NCBI GenBank assembly: GCA_017541365.1
Contig: JAFXZF010000102.1
Span: 1-5,993, forward strand
From: Prevotella sp.
GTDB taxonomy: Bacteria; Bacteroidota; Bacteroidia; Bacteroidales; Bacteroidaceae
Direction of reading: 5' to 3'
DNA: 5,993 nt
Below the pieces are notes generated by a model. It had not been told where the DNA came from and did no database searches. It saw only the letters and a program-made list of their open reading frames with translations. How positions within the stretch are numbered: the first letter of the stretch is position 1; each line of letters starts with the position of its first letter. The position numbers and the translations under genes were made by a program. This document shows positions 5,603-5,993 of the stretch, one piece after another.

Positions 5603-5993
5603 TTAATTATGCCTTATCAGCGTGCTGCCATAGCCATCGAGTTGGACGGCAATGATGCCGTGGATGCCTGAAGGCAGGGTGAGGGTATAGGTGGTGGAGT
5701 GGGGAGCGAGAGTGGCTCCTGATACCATCTTGCCATCGGTGGTGTATGCCCTGACGTTGGTGGAGTGGGGCAGAGGGTTGTCGAAGGTTATACGTATGTT
5801 GCCACTAGCAGCGGGGAGTATGGTGACTCCTTGCGCATGGGTGGTGGAGATTCCTTCTACGTCGGTGAGATTGAGTATGTAGAGCAGTCCCTCGTATGCG
5901 TTTATCTCGCCGTATCCGTAACGATTGTTAGGGTAGGAGAGGGAGGTATCATAGTGTGTGGCGGTATGGGCAAAAACATCGAGTATGCGCTCA
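5603..5993 (-). CDS. C-terminal 129 residues of a secreted protein, probably an S8 (subtilisin-like) serine peptidase with C-terminal sorting domain
   Basis: An open frame enters from the right edge and ends at TAA (5603-5605). It starts ERILDVFAHTATHYD and continues YPNNRYGYGEINAYEGLLYIL (segment at residues 20-40 of the fragment). The G-Y-G-x-I-N/D-A/V-Y-x-G-L pattern is what closes the catalytic domain of Bacteroidales S8 peptidases, where the last helix follows the active-site Ser region; the Asp, His and Ser of the triad would lie outside the window. From about residue 57 a beta-rich domain follows (VTILPAASGNIRITF, then NVRAYTTDGKMV, then TLTLPSGIHGIIAVQ and the end YGSTLIRHN). This has the form of a type IX-like C-terminal sorting domain. 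The stop lies 24 bases before the antiporter ATG. The peptidase call rests on the short closing motif; the sorting-domain call is somewhat firmer. Confidence 0.68.
   Translation of the reverse strand, partial: ERILDVFAHTATHYDTSLSYPNNRYGYGEINAYEGLLYILNLTDVEGISTTHAQGVTILPAASGNIRITFDNPLPHSTNVRAYTTDGKMVSGATLAPHSTTYTLTLPSGIHGIIAVQLDGYGSTLIRHN

Overview
The window looks like chromosomal DNA from a Prevotella-like member of the Bacteroidales. The evidence is: secreted proteins ending in the short beta-rich C-terminal tails (SFTLDGRR-type, GSTLIR-type) typical of this group's type IX secretion cargo; a TTTG / TAnnTTTG promoter of the Bacteroidetes kind; A-rich leaders without clear Shine-Dalgarno sequences; and a 51-residue tail gene of a kind common in Prevotella and Bacteroides. 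The genus is inferred from style, not from a marker gene.

Every supported gene lies on the minus strand, so transcription runs from high to low coordinates. In that order they are: (1) 5993-5603, the C-terminal end of a secreted protein, most likely an S8 (subtilisin-like) peptidase with a C-terminal sorting domain; (2) 5578-4244, a CPA2/KefB-type cation:proton antiporter with a short cytoplasmic tail and no RCK domain; (3) 4198-1145, a large secreted multidomain PL1 pectate lyase; (4) 1131-976, a 51-residue protein missed by ordinary length cut-offs; (5) 880-152, the C-terminal part of an HpaII-family restriction endonuclease; (6) 141-1, the first 47 codons of a Vsr mismatch endonuclease that runs off the left edge.

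The window has two functional halves. The right half (976-5993) is resident, roughly 50-58 % GC, and devoted to secreted enzymes and ion homeostasis. The left half (1 to about 908) is the edge of a cytosine-methylation restriction-modification island. Vsr repairs the T:G mismatches that arise when 5-methylcytosine deaminates, so its position directly behind a restriction gene suggests that a DNA cytosine methyltransferase lies just beyond coordinate 1. The restriction gene seems to have lost its N-terminal half, which in this family I believe carries the catalytic residues, while keeping a good promoter. It therefore looks like a decayed system in which methylation and repair may survive without restriction.

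Smaller structures of note are a perfect 10-bp inverted repeat overlapping the restriction promoter, a 9-bp inverted repeat across the restriction stop and vsr start, and a REP-like palindrome that adds an in-frame peptide to the pectate lyase just before its sorting tail. I see no tRNA, rRNA, CRISPR array, insertion sequence or clear intrinsic terminator. The gene-free gaps are short (10, 13, 24, 45 and about 95 bases). I do not see convincing evidence of a wholly new system.
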